Shown here: positions 26,258 to 34,981 of the stretch, in pieces
Position numbering within the stretch: position 1 is the first letter of the stretch
How the letters are laid out: every line of letters begins with the position of its first letter
Assembly (NCBI GenBank): GCA_030748485.1
Contig: JASMLW010000476.1
Span: 1 to 64,000 of the forward strand
Reading direction: 5' to 3'
DNA: 64,000 nucleotides
Origin: Pirellulaceae bacterium
GTDB taxonomy: Bacteria > Planctomycetota > Planctomycetia > Pirellulales > Pirellulaceae
Position numbers and translations under genes: made by a program
The notes under the pieces: generated by a model
What the model saw: only the letters and a program-made list of their open reading frames with translations
Database searches by the model: none
Told to the model about the DNA's origin: nothing

Positions 26258-26737
26258 ATGAAAGCCACTTCGTCGAAAGCGGTGTCTTTGAACGCCGCCT
26301 TCCTGGATGAGATCAAACAGGTCCACGAGGAGCTCAACGAGCTGTTGAGTTCGTTGCGAGTTATCGCCCACTGCGACATTTCGGACGCTACTTCGCGCCG
26401 TCTCTTTGTCGATTCGTTAGGTGCGATGCGCGACCAACTGGCGTTGCGGTTTTCTCTCGAGGACGCGTACGGATACATCGAAAACCCGGTCGACGCGGCT
26501 CCCTGGTTGACGGAGGTCGCCGCTGAGCTGCGCGACGAGCACTCGCTGCTCTATCGGCAGGCGTCGCGATTGTCTGAGTTGGCCGAGTCGATGTGGCGAT
26601 CCGAGCAATTGGCGCAGCGATGGCAGATGTTGCTCGCCAAATTCATGTCGTTCGACGACCAGCTGACGCGACACGAGACGCGGGAGAACGAATTGGTGAT
26701 CGCGGTGTGCAACGAAGATGTGGGTGTCGGCGACTGA
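26258..26737 (+). CDS. Hemerythrin-like (HHE) domain protein
   Basis: 159 residues, ATG after GGGAGGAAG. Four-helix arrangement with His/Glu/Asp residues at hemerythrin spacings: EIKQVHEELNELL, IAHCD, LRDEHSLLYRQ and FDDQLTRHETRENELV. HHE proteins bind a di-iron centre and sense or store oxygen or NO. The following gene encodes a response regulator in the same direction, 66 bases on. Confidence 0.75.
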   Translation: MKATSSKAVSLNAAFLDEIKQVHEELNELLSSLRVIAHCDISDATSRRLFVDSLGAMRDQLALRFSLEDAYGYIENPVDAAPWLTEVAAELRDEHSLLYRQASRLSELAESMWRSEQLAQRWQMLLAKFMSFDDQLTRHETRENELVIAVCNEDVGVGD

Positions 26738-26803
26738 GGCCGTATCGGCGTCAGGTCATGACGGTTAGAATCGTGGAGGAACTTGTCACCAGGGGGGTCC
26801 GAG

Positions 26804-27274
26804 ATGGTCTTGGATGAACATGAATTCTCACGTCTGGCTGTTGGCCGACCCATGGAGATTCTGTTGGTCGAAGACAACCTGATGGACGCCAGGGTGACCA
26901 TTGAGGCGCTCAAAGGCAGCAGCATCAAGCATCGGATGACGCTTGTCCGCGACGGTCAGGAGACGATCGAATTTCTCAAACACGAGGGTCGTTTCGCTCA
27001 GGCTCCGGCGCCCGACCTGATCTTGCTCGATCTCAATCTCCCCAAGAAAGACGGCTTTGCAGTGTTGCAGGAGTTGCGCGCCGATGAGGCGCTGCAGCAC
27101 GTTGCGGTGGTTGTGCTGACCGCCTCGGGAGCCGAGCACGATCGGGATCGCTGCGAGCAATTCCACGTGCAGAACTTCATCCGCAAACCCGTCAACCTCG
27201 ACAAGTTCCTGATCGTGCTCAAGGATCTGCGGCGAGATTGGCTGCACGACGTCGTCTTGCCGTCATTCGATTGA
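26804..27274 (+). CDS. Single-domain response regulator (Rcp1-like)
   Basis: 156 residues; start at the ATG after a G-rich Shine-Dalgarno (AGGGGGG). The receiver fold spans 17-150: acidic pair in ILLVEDN, phospho-acceptor Asp in LILLDLNLPKKDG, Thr in VVVLTAS and Lys in FIRKPVN. The spacing between the acidic pair and LLDLNLP, with a long alpha2 segment, is typical of cyanobacterial Rcp1-type regulators that pair with phytochrome-like kinases. No output domain. The cognate kinase is not in the window. Confidence 0.9.
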   Translation: MVLDEHEFSRLAVGRPMEILLVEDNLMDARVTIEALKGSSIKHRMTLVRDGQETIEFLKHEGRFAQAPAPDLILLDLNLPKKDGFAVLQELRADEALQHVAVVVLTASGAEHDRDRCEQFHVQNFIRKPVNLDKFLIVLKDLRRDWLHDVVLPSFD

Positions 27275-28513
27275 CGGGTCGGGTTGCTCGCCCCAGACTC
27301 GCACGAGTTCGACGATCACTTCAACGGCGGATTGCATTTCGTCGAGGCACGCCCACTCGAGTGGCGAATGCGGATTGTGCTGGCCGGTTGACAGGTTGGG
27401 CGTGGGGAGCCCCATCTCGGTCAATTGTGAGCCATCGGTTCCGCCGCGGACAATCGTCTGATTGACGTGGCGATTGAGGTTGGCGTGTGCGTCGACGGCA
27501 AGTGCGACCGCGCGGGGCTCTTTGCTCAACCAGTCCGCCATATTGCGGTACTGGCGGGTGACATCGATTTCGATTCGGCAACCGGGAAAACCGCTTGCCA
27601 CATCAGCGGCCAGATTTCGCAGCAGCAGCTCTTGGTCGCGCAGCGCGGCAGTGTCGAAATCGCGCAGCAGAACCCGAATGTCGACCTCGGCGACTCCCCC
27701 TTCCATGACGTATGGGTGAACGAATCCGTCTCGTCCGCACGTTTTTTCTGGAGCGAGTTGATCGAGCGGCAGGCGACTCAGAAAGACCCCGGCGACGCGA
27801 ATCGCGTTGACCATGCGGTCTTTGGCGATCGACGGGTGGATGTTGACGCCTTGAATGCGGACATGGGCGACATCGGCCGAGAACGTTTCCACGTCCAGAT
27901 CGCCTGCGCCGCCGCCATCGAGAGTGTAGCAAGCGGTCGCCGCGAGTTTGTCGAGATCGACGTGGTTCACACCGCGGCCGATCTCTTCGTCACAGGTGAA
28001 CAAGATACGAACCGGTCCATGGAGGATGTCGGGGTTTTCGAGCAGGTGACGAGCCATCTCGACAATGACGGCGACGCCCGCTTTGTCGTCGCCGCCAAGG
28101 AGTGTCGTACCATCGGTCGTGATCAAGGTCGCGCCGACCAAGTCATGCAACTCGGGGTTGTCGGCCACGGAAATGGCGAGGTCGGCCGCGGGCAGTCGGA
28201 TGTCGCCACCCGGGAACTCGCGGATAACTTGTGGTTGAACGTTGGCGCCGCTGGTTTCCGGTGAGGTATCGAGGTGAGCGTTGAAGGCCACGACGGGGCC
28301 CGACTTTCCGTTGGTGGCGGGGACGGTCGCCCAGACCAAGCCGAATTCATCGTGCTCAACATCGGCGGCTCCGATCGCCCGCAGCTCGTCGGCGATGGCG
28401 CGGCCCAAATCGATTTGTCCCGGCGTGCTCGGATAATCACCGACGTCTTCGTCGGCGGTCGTCTCCACTCGCACATAGCGCAAGAATCGATCCAGCAATC
28501 GCTCTTTGTCCAC
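27263..28513 (-). CDS. pepT: Tripeptide aminopeptidase (peptidase T)
   Basis: 416 residues from a GTG preceded by GGAAGGA, close to the 408 of E. coli PepT. M20 metallopeptidase motifs: NAHLDTSPE, GDDKAGVAV, CDEEIGRGV, TLDGGGAGDLDVETF and RGGTDGSQLTEMGLPTPNLS near the end. It releases the N-terminal residue from tripeptides in the cytosol using two zinc ions. The C-terminus overlaps the response regulator end by 12 bases on opposite strands. Confidence 0.92.
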   Translation of the reverse strand: MDKERLLDRFLRYVRVETTADEDVGDYPSTPGQIDLGRAIADELRAIGAADVEHDEFGLVWATVPATNGKSGPVVAFNAHLDTSPETSGANVQPQVIREFPGGDIRLPAADLAISVADNPELHDLVGATLITTDGTTLLGGDDKAGVAVIVEMARHLLENPDILHGPVRILFTCDEEIGRGVNHVDLDKLAATACYTLDGGGAGDLDVETFSADVAHVRIQGVNIHPSIAKDRMVNAIRVAGVFLSRLPLDQLAPEKTCGRDGFVHPYVMEGGVAEVDIRVLLRDFDTAALRDQELLLRNLAADVASGFPGCRIEIDVTRQYRNMADWLSKEPRAVALAVDAHANLNRHVNQTIVRGGTDGSQLTEMGLPTPNLSTGQHNPHSPLEWACLDEMQSAVEVIVELVRVWGEQPDPSIE

Positions 28514-28702
28514 GTTGAATCCTTCCGCCACTGACAATTGTTTGACCGCGTCCGACGTTCTGGGCGTCTTCCCGCGTCCGCTGGCGGGTACGGGGTGGTT
28601 GCCGCCGATCGGACGGTGGCTCATATTGAGCACGCGGGTGACTGCGAGATCGGATTCGTGGCATCATGCCGCAGGCAATCGTCGCTGGAAAGGGGGCGAG
28701 GG

Positions 28703-29554
28703 ATGAGCCCGGACGATATTCGTTACTTCGTTTTTGATGTCGAGAGCGTCGCCGACGGCCGGCTGGTTTCCGCGTTGCGGTATCCGGGAGAGGGACTCGA
28801 GCCGGAAGAAGCCGTGACTCGGTACCGCGCGGAGTTGATGGAAAAGTACGGCTCGGATTTCGTTCCGTATACGTTTCAAGTTCCCGTTTCCGTCGTCGTC
28901 GGTAAGGTCCGCTCCGACTTCCAACTCGTCGATCTCGTCGCGCTGGACGAGCCGGACTACCGTTCGCACATCATCACCCAGACATTTTGGAAGGGTTGGT
29001 CGGCGTATCGTCAGCCGACATTGGTGAGTTTCAATGGCCGCACGTTCGACATGCCGTTGATGGAACTGGCCGCCTTCCGGTACGGCGTCGAACTTCCCGA
29101 GTGGTTCGACCTCGTCGGCCGCACGTATGAGCAGCCGCGCAACCGTTACAACATTGACTCGCATCTCGATCTTCACGACCTGCTGACCAATTACGGAGCC
29201 TCTCGCTTCACGGGCGGGCTGAATCTGGCCGCTCACTTGCTGGGCAAGCCCGGCAAAATGGACGTTCAGGGCTACATGGTCCAGGACCTTTACGACGAAG
29301 ACCGGCTCGCCGACATCAATGACTATTGCCGATGTGACGTGCTCGACACCTATTTTGTCTTTCTCCGCGCGAGCGTGATGCTGGGACGCCTGCCGCTGGA
29401 ACGAGAAAAGGAACTCGTCAATTCAACTCGCCAGTGGTTGGAAGAGCGAGTTGATCAACGGGCTGTCTTCGCAGCGTATCTAGAGCGCTGGGGAGATTGG
29501 GACAACCCGTGGAGCCCGTCCGCGGCCGTGGACCAGAAGACTGAGAGTTGTTGA
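28703..29554 (+). CDS. PolB-related 3'-5' exonuclease (DEDDy family)
   Basis: 283 residues from an ATG after GGGGGCGAGGG. The DEDDy ribonuclease-H-like fold shows FDVES (first Asp and Glu), SFNGRTFDMPLM (second Asp) and YCRCDVLDTY (Tyr and last Asp). It belongs to the predicted exonucleases related to the PolB proofreading domain, with roles presumed in DNA repair or nucleotide turnover. Monocistronic, 28 bases before the STAS gene. Confidence 0.82.
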   Translation: MSPDDIRYFVFDVESVADGRLVSALRYPGEGLEPEEAVTRYRAELMEKYGSDFVPYTFQVPVSVVVGKVRSDFQLVDLVALDEPDYRSHIITQTFWKGWSAYRQPTLVSFNGRTFDMPLMELAAFRYGVELPEWFDLVGRTYEQPRNRYNIDSHLDLHDLLTNYGASRFTGGLNLAAHLLGKPGKMDVQGYMVQDLYDEDRLADINDYCRCDVLDTYFVFLRASVMLGRLPLEREKELVNSTRQWLEERVDQRAVFAAYLERWGDWDNPWSPSAAVDQKTESC

Positions 29555-29582
29555 GCCACAACAGAGACGAGTACGCGCTTCG

Positions 29583-30029
29583 ATGGCCGGTCAAAAACAC
29601 TTTGTTCATCGCCAGGTTGAGGGTGTGTTCGTTCTTGAACTCAGCGACGCTCGACTGTTCGACGCCGACGTTCTGACTGAGTTCGAAGGCGAGCTGATGG
29701 AGTTCCTTGAAGACCGCGGCTCCGCTGCCATCGCCATTGATTTTACGGCAGTCCAGCAATGTTCAACCGCAGTGATCAATTCACTGCTGCGGGCGAAGAA
29801 ACGCCTGATCCAGAACGGCGGCCGATTGGCTCTGTGTGGAATGCGCGACACAGTTCGCGAAGCCTATCGCATCTTGAATCTGGATGGAGCCGTCTTTGAC
29901 ATTTGCGTCGATTGCGACGAGTCCGTGCGCGTGTTGCTGAGCAAGCAGGTCTGTGCTGACGTTCATCGAAATACTCCCATCACAGCAGCTAGAAACGGCA
30001 ATACAACGCGTTCAATGAATCGAGTGTGA
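29583..30029 (+). CDS. STAS-domain protein (anti-sigma factor antagonist-like)
   Basis: 148 residues. A STAS fold covers about 8-115: VFVLELSDARLFDADVL, then IAIDFTAVQQCSTAVINSLL, with a Ser/Thr at the SpoIIAA phosphorylation position, and GGRLALCGM. Such proteins sequester anti-sigma kinases when unphosphorylated. No partner kinase is adjacent. Its end overlaps the convergent acyltransferase gene by 67 bases; the basic last 25 residues may therefore be dispensable. Confidence 0.8.
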   Translation: MAGQKHFVHRQVEGVFVLELSDARLFDADVLTEFEGELMEFLEDRGSAAIAIDFTAVQQCSTAVINSLLRAKKRLIQNGGRLALCGMRDTVREAYRILNLDGAVFDICVDCDESVRVLLSKQVCADVHRNTPITAARNGNTTRSMNRV

Positions 30030-30850
30030 AACAGCAATCCGACCGGCGCGACGACGACCAGCCAAGCGAAGGCGCGACCGGTAACACCACGGTCGAGCGC
30101 CCAACGGCGACCGCGGTCGCTGTGTTGCAGCAGCACTGCCGCTCCTTGAATTGAGAAGTAAAGAGTCGGCAATCCCCAGCCGCCGCGCGCCGGCAGAGAG
30201 ACTCCCAGCTCGTGGACAACACCGGAGAACAGAAACACGAACGCGGTCGCCCACCGCGCGCCGCAGCGACGGACGGCCGGGCGAAAGACGAACCGGTGAG
30301 CCAGGTCGCGAAACGCCAGGTTCCAACGCCGACTCCAGAATTCGCTGATGGTGCGCGCGGCGGCGGGTCGATTCATGATCGGCGCGACGTCGGCGCCCAG
30401 GCGCCGCCAGGCAAGTGCGAGCAGACGGATCAATCCGCAATGCAACACCAACAGGATTCCCGCCATCGCGCACCAGCCGGCCGCGATTCGACTGTGGCTG
30501 ACCAGGCGATCAGCCAACACCAGCAGCGCGGCGCCTAGTCCTGTCTGGAGCAGGGTGAGCACCCATTCGCGACGCTGCGGACCGTCAGTCACTCGCCGAA
30601 AGAAGGCGTTCAAGTCCATTCCCGGCCACAGCAGCGTATACTCCCAAGCTCGCCGCAAACTGTCCGCTGAAGAGACTCGCGCGGTGAAGTCGCGGAGCGT
30701 CATCAGCTTGAAGCCGAAATACATCCCGGCGGCCAACGCCCACATGGCTAGCCATTCCGGTAGAGCTCGCGAGAACCAGAACGCGGCTCCCGTGGTCGTG
30801 ATCGCCGGCGTCCAGGCGATCCAAGGTGCTCGGCTTGATTTCTCGGTCAT
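29963..30850 (-). CDS. Membrane-bound O-acyltransferase (wax synthase-like)
   Basis: 295 residues with about eight hydrophobic segments. The motif block SEFWSRRWNLAFRDLAHRF plus ATAFVFLFSGVVHELGVSLP matches wax-ester-synthase-like MBOAT proteins (PF13813), in which the His of VVHEL is catalytic. It would esterify a lipid alcohol or a polysaccharide hydroxyl at the membrane; substrate unknown. GGAG stands just before the ATG. Confidence 0.78.
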   Translation of the reverse strand: MTEKSSRAPWIAWTPAITTTGAAFWFSRALPEWLAMWALAAGMYFGFKLMTLRDFTARVSSADSLRRAWEYTLLWPGMDLNAFFRRVTDGPQRREWVLTLLQTGLGAALLVLADRLVSHSRIAAGWCAMAGILLVLHCGLIRLLALAWRRLGADVAPIMNRPAAARTISEFWSRRWNLAFRDLAHRFVFRPAVRRCGARWATAFVFLFSGVVHELGVSLPARGGWGLPTLYFSIQGAAVLLQHSDRGRRWALDRGVTGRAFAWLVVVAPVGLLFHTRFIERVVLPFLAAVMGVFR

Positions 30851-31008
30851 GACGTTCTCCTGGCACCGTTCAACCGCAGCGGGGGCGCGGAGTTAACGGC
30901 AGCGACCTCGCCGCCGCCGGCGTCGACTCGGCCGAAGTCGAAACCTCACAACTCACCAGGGGTTGGCGGTATACTGGGGAGAACTGGCCGTGCTCGGAGT
31001 GAACGACG

Positions 31009-31719
31009 ATGAGACGAGTTACATCGATTCTGCTAGCGTCGGTCGCCCTCGGTTTCCTCGGGGCGAATTTCAATCATGAGAACGCCAAACAGGCTTTGAC
31101 CAAACTTCAGACGTATGTCGGTTCCTGGAAAGGAGTCGGTCAATTGCAGCGCGGATCGCGCCGCGGCGCGTGGCTGGAGAAGTCGGAGTGGAAGTGGAGT
31201 TTTTCCGGCGACGCTCCCACGTTGGCGTTCTCGGTCGAGCAGGGAAAGTACTTCAAAACGGCCAAGTTGTCTTCCGTCGCAGGCAAGGGTTCGTCCTATG
31301 TGCTCGACGCCACCACGGTGGATGGAAAAGAAATGAAGTACCTGGGCGACCTGAAGAAAGGTGTGCTCGTCTTATCGGCCGACAAGGTCGCCAACAGCGC
31401 ACCGGCGCGGATCACCATTCGCACCGTCGCCAACGGCAAGCGACTGGTCATGCTCTACGAGCGATCGGTCGGAGCCGATCAGTACCGCCGCATGTCGGAG
31501 GTCGGTTACACGCGCGAAGGAAGCAACTTCGGCAAGGGCGTTACGTACGTTGAATGTGTCGTGACCGGCGGCAAGGCGGCCATTCCCGTCAAGTACGAAG
31601 GCCGGACTTATTACGTCTGCTGCGGCGGCTGTCGCGAGTATTTTGAGGACGATCCCGGCGCGGTGATCGCTGAATACAAAGCCCGCAAGGCCGAGGAAAA
31701 GCGAAAACTCGACAGCTAA
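31009..31719 (+). CDS. Secreted protein with C-terminal YHS/TRASH-type cysteine motif
   Basis: 236 residues with a signal peptide (MRRVTSILLASVALGFLGA). The body (40-170) is beta-rich, with no named family. The last 60 residues read VECVVTGGKAAIPVKYEGRTYYVCCGGCREYF, the metal-binding YHS/TRASH arrangement seen in copper or other metal chaperones, then a charged helix (KARKAEEKRK). A TATACT -10-like element lies at 30970-30975. Extracytoplasmic metal handling is a reasonable inference. Confidence 0.65.
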   Translation: MRRVTSILLASVALGFLGANFNHENAKQALTKLQTYVGSWKGVGQLQRGSRRGAWLEKSEWKWSFSGDAPTLAFSVEQGKYFKTAKLSSVAGKGSSYVLDATTVDGKEMKYLGDLKKGVLVLSADKVANSAPARITIRTVANGKRLVMLYERSVGADQYRRMSEVGYTREGSNFGKGVTYVECVVTGGKAAIPVKYEGRTYYVCCGGCREYFEDDPGAVIAEYKARKAEEKRKLDS

Positions 31720-32049
31720 AAACCGCCGCCGATCCGCGAACCTCGACGACCACATCAGCTCTATCACTTCAGTATCGGATGCTTTCCAGCAGCGACAGTG
31801 AAAGAGCCAAACAATGCAGTTGTCGACTTTACCGCTGCGAATCGGTTTATCCCGCGGGTCCGAGTTATGGGGACTTGGCGTTGAGCGATTGCGTTGTTGA
31901 GCCGGAGAAGAGCCGACCAAGGCCTAGCCCCGGCGCGACGACGCCGGGGCTTTTTTTATGGCCAGAGGCGAGTCGCTCGCCGCCGACGCAGCACGCGCCT
32001 CGCTGCGCGGCGGCAGCCAATCCCCAATCAGTAGACGTTGCTTCAACGC
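31720..32049. other. Intergenic region with terminator
   Basis: Holds no gene that I can support. Contains one strong rho-independent terminator at 31926-31957, 200 bases after the YHS gene and 92 before the first tRNA gene. Confidence 0.6.
31926..31957 (+). terminator. Rho-independent terminator
   Basis: AGCCCCGGCG and CGCCGGGGCT pair over 10 bases around CGACGA, followed by seven T. Confidence 0.9.
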
Positions 32050-32121
32050 GTGCCCTTGGCCGATCGGCTGAGGCGTCAGGCTTCCAACCTGAATAGGCGG
32101 GTTCGATTCCCGCAGGGCACT
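32050..32121 (+). tRNA. tRNA-Gly (anticodon TCC)
   Basis: Cloverleaf by eye: acceptor GTGCCCT/AGGGCAC, D-stem GCC/GGC with GG in the loop, anticodon stem TCAGG/CCTGA with loop CTTCCAA (TCC), 4-base variable region, T-arm GCGGG-TTCGATT-CCCGC. Discriminator is T, as in bacterial tRNA-Gly. No CCA is encoded. First of three tRNA-like genes within 320 bases. Confidence 0.8.
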
Positions 32122-32203
32122 TCGGGAAGGTCCGAATCGGCGAGTCACACGGCTAGTCCGTTGGCCGCCGGTTCGGCTTTACTCCTCGCGTTTCCCATAC
32201 TTC

Positions 32204-32278
32204 GCCCAGATACGCCAACAGGTAGAGCGGCCTCGGTTTAAACCCGAGGGTCTGCGGGTTCGAATCCTGCTCTGGGTA
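32204..32278 (+). tRNA. tRNA-like gene, anticodon TAA (Leu), short variable region
   Basis: Acceptor GCCCAGA/TCTGGGT (first pair G-T), a 3-bp D-stem GCC/GGC enclosing an unusually long loop with GGTAGA, anticodon stem CTCGG/CCGAG with loop TTTAAAC, 5-base variable region, T-arm GCGGG-TTCGAAT-CCTGC, discriminator A. The anticodon TAA decodes leucine, but tRNA-Leu normally has a long variable arm, absent here. No CCA. Confidence 0.65.
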
Positions 32279-32289
32279 CTGACGAACAC

Positions 32290-32365
32290 GGCGCGGTGCG
32301 CAATCTGGCAAAGCGGCCAAGCTCAAACCTTGGTGATTTTGTGGGTTCGACTCCCACCCGCGCCA
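32290..32365 (+). tRNA. tRNA-like gene, anticodon CAA (Leu), short variable region
   Basis: Acceptor GGCGCGG/CCGCGCC, D-stem CGC/GCG with GG in the loop, anticodon stem CCAAG/CTTGG with loop CTCAAAC, 7-base variable region TGATTTT, T-arm GTGGG-TTCGACT-CCCAC, discriminator A. The leucine anticodon is combined with a class I (short variable arm) body. No CCA encoded. 11 bases after the TAA gene. Confidence 0.7.
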
Positions 32366-32419
32366 CTTGGATCCGATCCGATGGATGATGGATCTATCGA
32401 GATCGGGACCGATCATCTC

Positions 32420-33142
32420 TTACGGGCTGGTCGCTTTGGCCGGCGGCCTGTTGGCTTGCTGAGCGATTTCATCGAGGTGCGCGGCGACTTGTTTCTTCAT
32501 CGCTTCATCGCCGCGGCGGGCGGCCATTTGGAAGTAGATCTTGGCAGCTCCCGTGCGACCGGCTCGCTGAGCCTTGACGGCCTTTTGGTAGATCGCCAGC
32601 GCCTCTTGTTGTGTCTGGCTCTTCGCCGCTGCGCGAGCCGCTTTGATCGACTTCACGCTGGCGGACGTGTTGGGTCCCAGCCGCAACGCTGGCGTGGACG
32701 TTGAAGACGGGAGTGAGCTGGTCAATGTCAACGGTGCGGAAGTCATGTGCCTGGCCAAGTCGGCTGCGCGGGCGAGGGCGAACGCATCGGTCGCCGCCGT
32801 CGCACTCGACCCCGTTCCAAACAACTCCTCTTCCATTTCACTCAACGAGATGATCGTGGCGTGAACCGACAGACCACGGCGGCTAGCTTCGCGGCCGATG
32901 CCCTTGTTCTTCGCCAAACGGCTCAGTCCCGGAAGCTTCCCGAAGATGGGTACGCCTCTCGACGTGCTGCCTTCGGCGAGCCGGCTGACGCCGCCGAGCG
33001 AGATCGCGCCTCGATCCGGAACCGATACGGTGGTGCTGACCGTGAAGATGTCAAACGTGGGGAGTTGCACGGCACCGCCCTGCGCAAACAGAGGAGATGC
33101 GACCCCGATCAGGGAACATGTCAAAAACAGATTCCGCCACAT
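32420..33142 (-). CDS. Secreted protein with secretin-tail-like segment
   Basis: 240 residues from an ATG with GGAG eight bases upstream. Signal peptide MWRNLFLTCSLIGVASPLFA. Residues about 28-100 resemble the C-terminal beta region of secretins: TVSTTVSVPDRGAISLGGV, then a loop, GVPIFGKLPGLSRL, and LSVHATIISL, the same order as VPDGG...LGG...VPxLGDIP...IxITPxII. Only this short piece of a secretin is present, with no pore domain. The C-terminal third has a TPR/Sel1-like stretch (ALAIYQKAVKAQRAGRTGAA). An outer-membrane scaffold role is speculative. Confidence 0.6.
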   Translation of the reverse strand: MWRNLFLTCSLIGVASPLFAQGGAVQLPTFDIFTVSTTVSVPDRGAISLGGVSRLAEGSTSRGVPIFGKLPGLSRLAKNKGIGREASRRGLSVHATIISLSEMEEELFGTGSSATAATDAFALARAADLARHMTSAPLTLTSSLPSSTSTPALRLGPNTSASVKSIKAARAAAKSQTQQEALAIYQKAVKAQRAGRTGAAKIYFQMAARRGDEAMKKQVAAHLDEIAQQANRPPAKATSP

Positions 33143-33261
33143 GGCTCTTTCTCCGAAACAGAACCCCATGCAACGAGTATATCGGATGGCCGAGCCGATC
33201 GGCAACGGAAAAGATTCTCGCCAAAGCGCCCGATCCGGAGACTCGGTCGACGTGGCGAGGT

Positions 33262-34722
33262 TCAAGGGCGCAACCGCATTACGTAGTCTCGCCACGTCTT
33301 TTCGAACTGGTCTGGATCTTCGATTTCCAAGACCTTTTGCAGCGTCCGCCAGCCCGTCGGATCGGAGTCGGCGTCGCGGCGGAACCGATGAAAAAACTCA
33401 ATCAGCTTGCCTCGGTGCTGAAGGTAGTGGCACAAGTACCGAGCCTGCGCGTAATTGTCGCCCGAGTCGCCGTAGAATTCGCGAGTTGAGGTGGCGCACA
33501 GGGACTCAGTTGTCGACAGCTCATCGGCGCCAATCTTGGCTTGCAGGTTGCGCAGCCGCCAATTGACGCCGCCCCATAACGACCCGTTGCGCTCGCTGCA
33601 ATGTTCGTAGAGGGACGCCAAGCCTTCGTTGAACCACGATGGGCATCGCGGGAAGTTGGTTGCCATGAAGGGGTGTACGATTTCATGTACGAGCGTGCCG
33701 CCGCCCGTGGCGATGTTCATGATCAACGCTCCATGCCGGCGGGAGTAATAGCCGTAGGGCGTTGTCGGTTCGTCGCCGAAGATCTCCAGCGCGTGCTTCT
33801 CGTAACTCTCCTTGTCCCGAAATAGCCAGATGTCGAGGATGCGGCGGGGATCGCGCGAGAAGTAATCCTGCTTCAACAATCGGACCGACCACGCCACTGT
33901 CCCTTTCGCGTGGCGCTGCACCTGGCTGAGCGACTGATCGCCGACGATGACGAATGGTCTCTCCAACACGATATGGAAGTCCTCCGACGGAATGCGGCGT
34001 TTTAGCCGCATGATGTGTTGCGCGTACTCGGCGTCGCCCAACCCGCGTTGACTGGGCGGCGGTTCGATTTTGGCGGGGCGCATTGTCATGCGAACGATCA
34101 GTGACTGATTCCGCTCGGCGTCGAGAGGCCAAAGCGCCAGGAATCGACTGCGCGGCAGGCGGAGAAAAGCTCCGTCAGCCCGCGCCGGTTCATGGTAGAT
34201 CACCTCGTCGGTCTCAACGTCGTAGCCGACGACCAGGCGGAAGTGCGCAGGAGAACTTTCTCGATCGTCGTAGCGCATGCAGACAATCGATGGCCAGCCG
34301 GCGTCGAGTTGATCGAGCAGCTGAACGAACTGCCGCTGAAGCTCTCGGCCGTCGCCCCGCGTCGAGTACCGCCAAGTCGGACCGATTTGGAACCCGATGC
34401 GCCGCAGCGACCGCGCCAAATCCGCCGTGTAACAGCCCCGCGCTTCGAGCGGATCAACGCCCGACACGTCGAACACGTCTTCTTGACGGTAGGAGAATCC
34501 GAGGTGTTGCAATTGCATCACGGCGCAAGCTTCGCCACAGAAATCGGGCAACTGATGCGCGTGAGGGATCTCCGCCAACAGAACGCCGCGGGCGACGGGC
34601 GGCGAATCGACGAGCGCGGAGTCCGTTGGCGAGAGCGAGTGAACGGCCTCTAGATGAGCGCGATGCGCAAACCAGGTTGCGGCCGCAATGCCGATGGCGA
34701 AGCAGATCCAACGTTTCTTCAT
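33262..34722 (-). CDS. Fusion of C39-like cysteine peptidase and gluzincin-type metallopeptidase
   Basis: 486 residues with an N-terminal membrane or signal segment (MKKRWICFAIGIAAATWF). Residues 50-215 match C39-like papain-fold domains: HQLPDFCGEACAVMQL with C62 as the probable nucleophile, and H160 in AHFRLVVGYD. Residues 240-480 contain a zinc site HEIVH (346-350) and a downstream E366 in FNEGLASLYEH, the DUF1570-like gluzincin pattern of planctomycetes. Two unrelated proteases in one exported chain suggest processing of an extracytoplasmic substrate. Start chosen by the signal segment and GGAGC upstream of ATG. Confidence 0.72.
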   Translation of the reverse strand: MKKRWICFAIGIAAATWFAHRAHLEAVHSLSPTDSALVDSPPVARGVLLAEIPHAHQLPDFCGEACAVMQLQHLGFSYRQEDVFDVSGVDPLEARGCYTADLARSLRRIGFQIGPTWRYSTRGDGRELQRQFVQLLDQLDAGWPSIVCMRYDDRESSPAHFRLVVGYDVETDEVIYHEPARADGAFLRLPRSRFLALWPLDAERNQSLIVRMTMRPAKIEPPPSQRGLGDAEYAQHIMRLKRRIPSEDFHIVLERPFVIVGDQSLSQVQRHAKGTVAWSVRLLKQDYFSRDPRRILDIWLFRDKESYEKHALEIFGDEPTTPYGYYSRRHGALIMNIATGGGTLVHEIVHPFMATNFPRCPSWFNEGLASLYEHCSERNGSLWGGVNWRLRNLQAKIGADELSTTESLCATSTREFYGDSGDNYAQARYLCHYLQHRGKLIEFFHRFRRDADSDPTGWRTLQKVLEIEDPDQFEKTWRDYVMRLRP

Positions 34723-34797
34723 GACGGGCTCCGTTCGCGCGAGGCCGAGTTGTTTGGAATGACGATTGGCGGATGCCGATTGGACATGGAAACTGAG

Positions 34798-34819
34798 CAG
34801 CCAGTCGGCAGCCAGTCGG
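34798..34819. repeat. 11-bp tandem duplication in intergenic spacer
   Basis: CAGCCAGTCGG occurs twice in a row (34798-34808, 34809-34819) followed by a degenerate third unit CAGCCAAGCGG, in the spacer between divergent protease and FIST genes. Confidence 0.7.
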
Positions 34820-34981
34820 CAGCCAAGCGGCGCCGCGTATCTTGCGTGGCTCCGGTTGCAACTGTAGGTATCATGATCGCCATCGACCATGGCCGCGCGT
34901 GTAACGAACATGTATCATGTCGCGCTCGCGTGGGCTTTTTTGCCGCTTTCTTACCGCCACAACTCGGAGTACTCACCAGAA

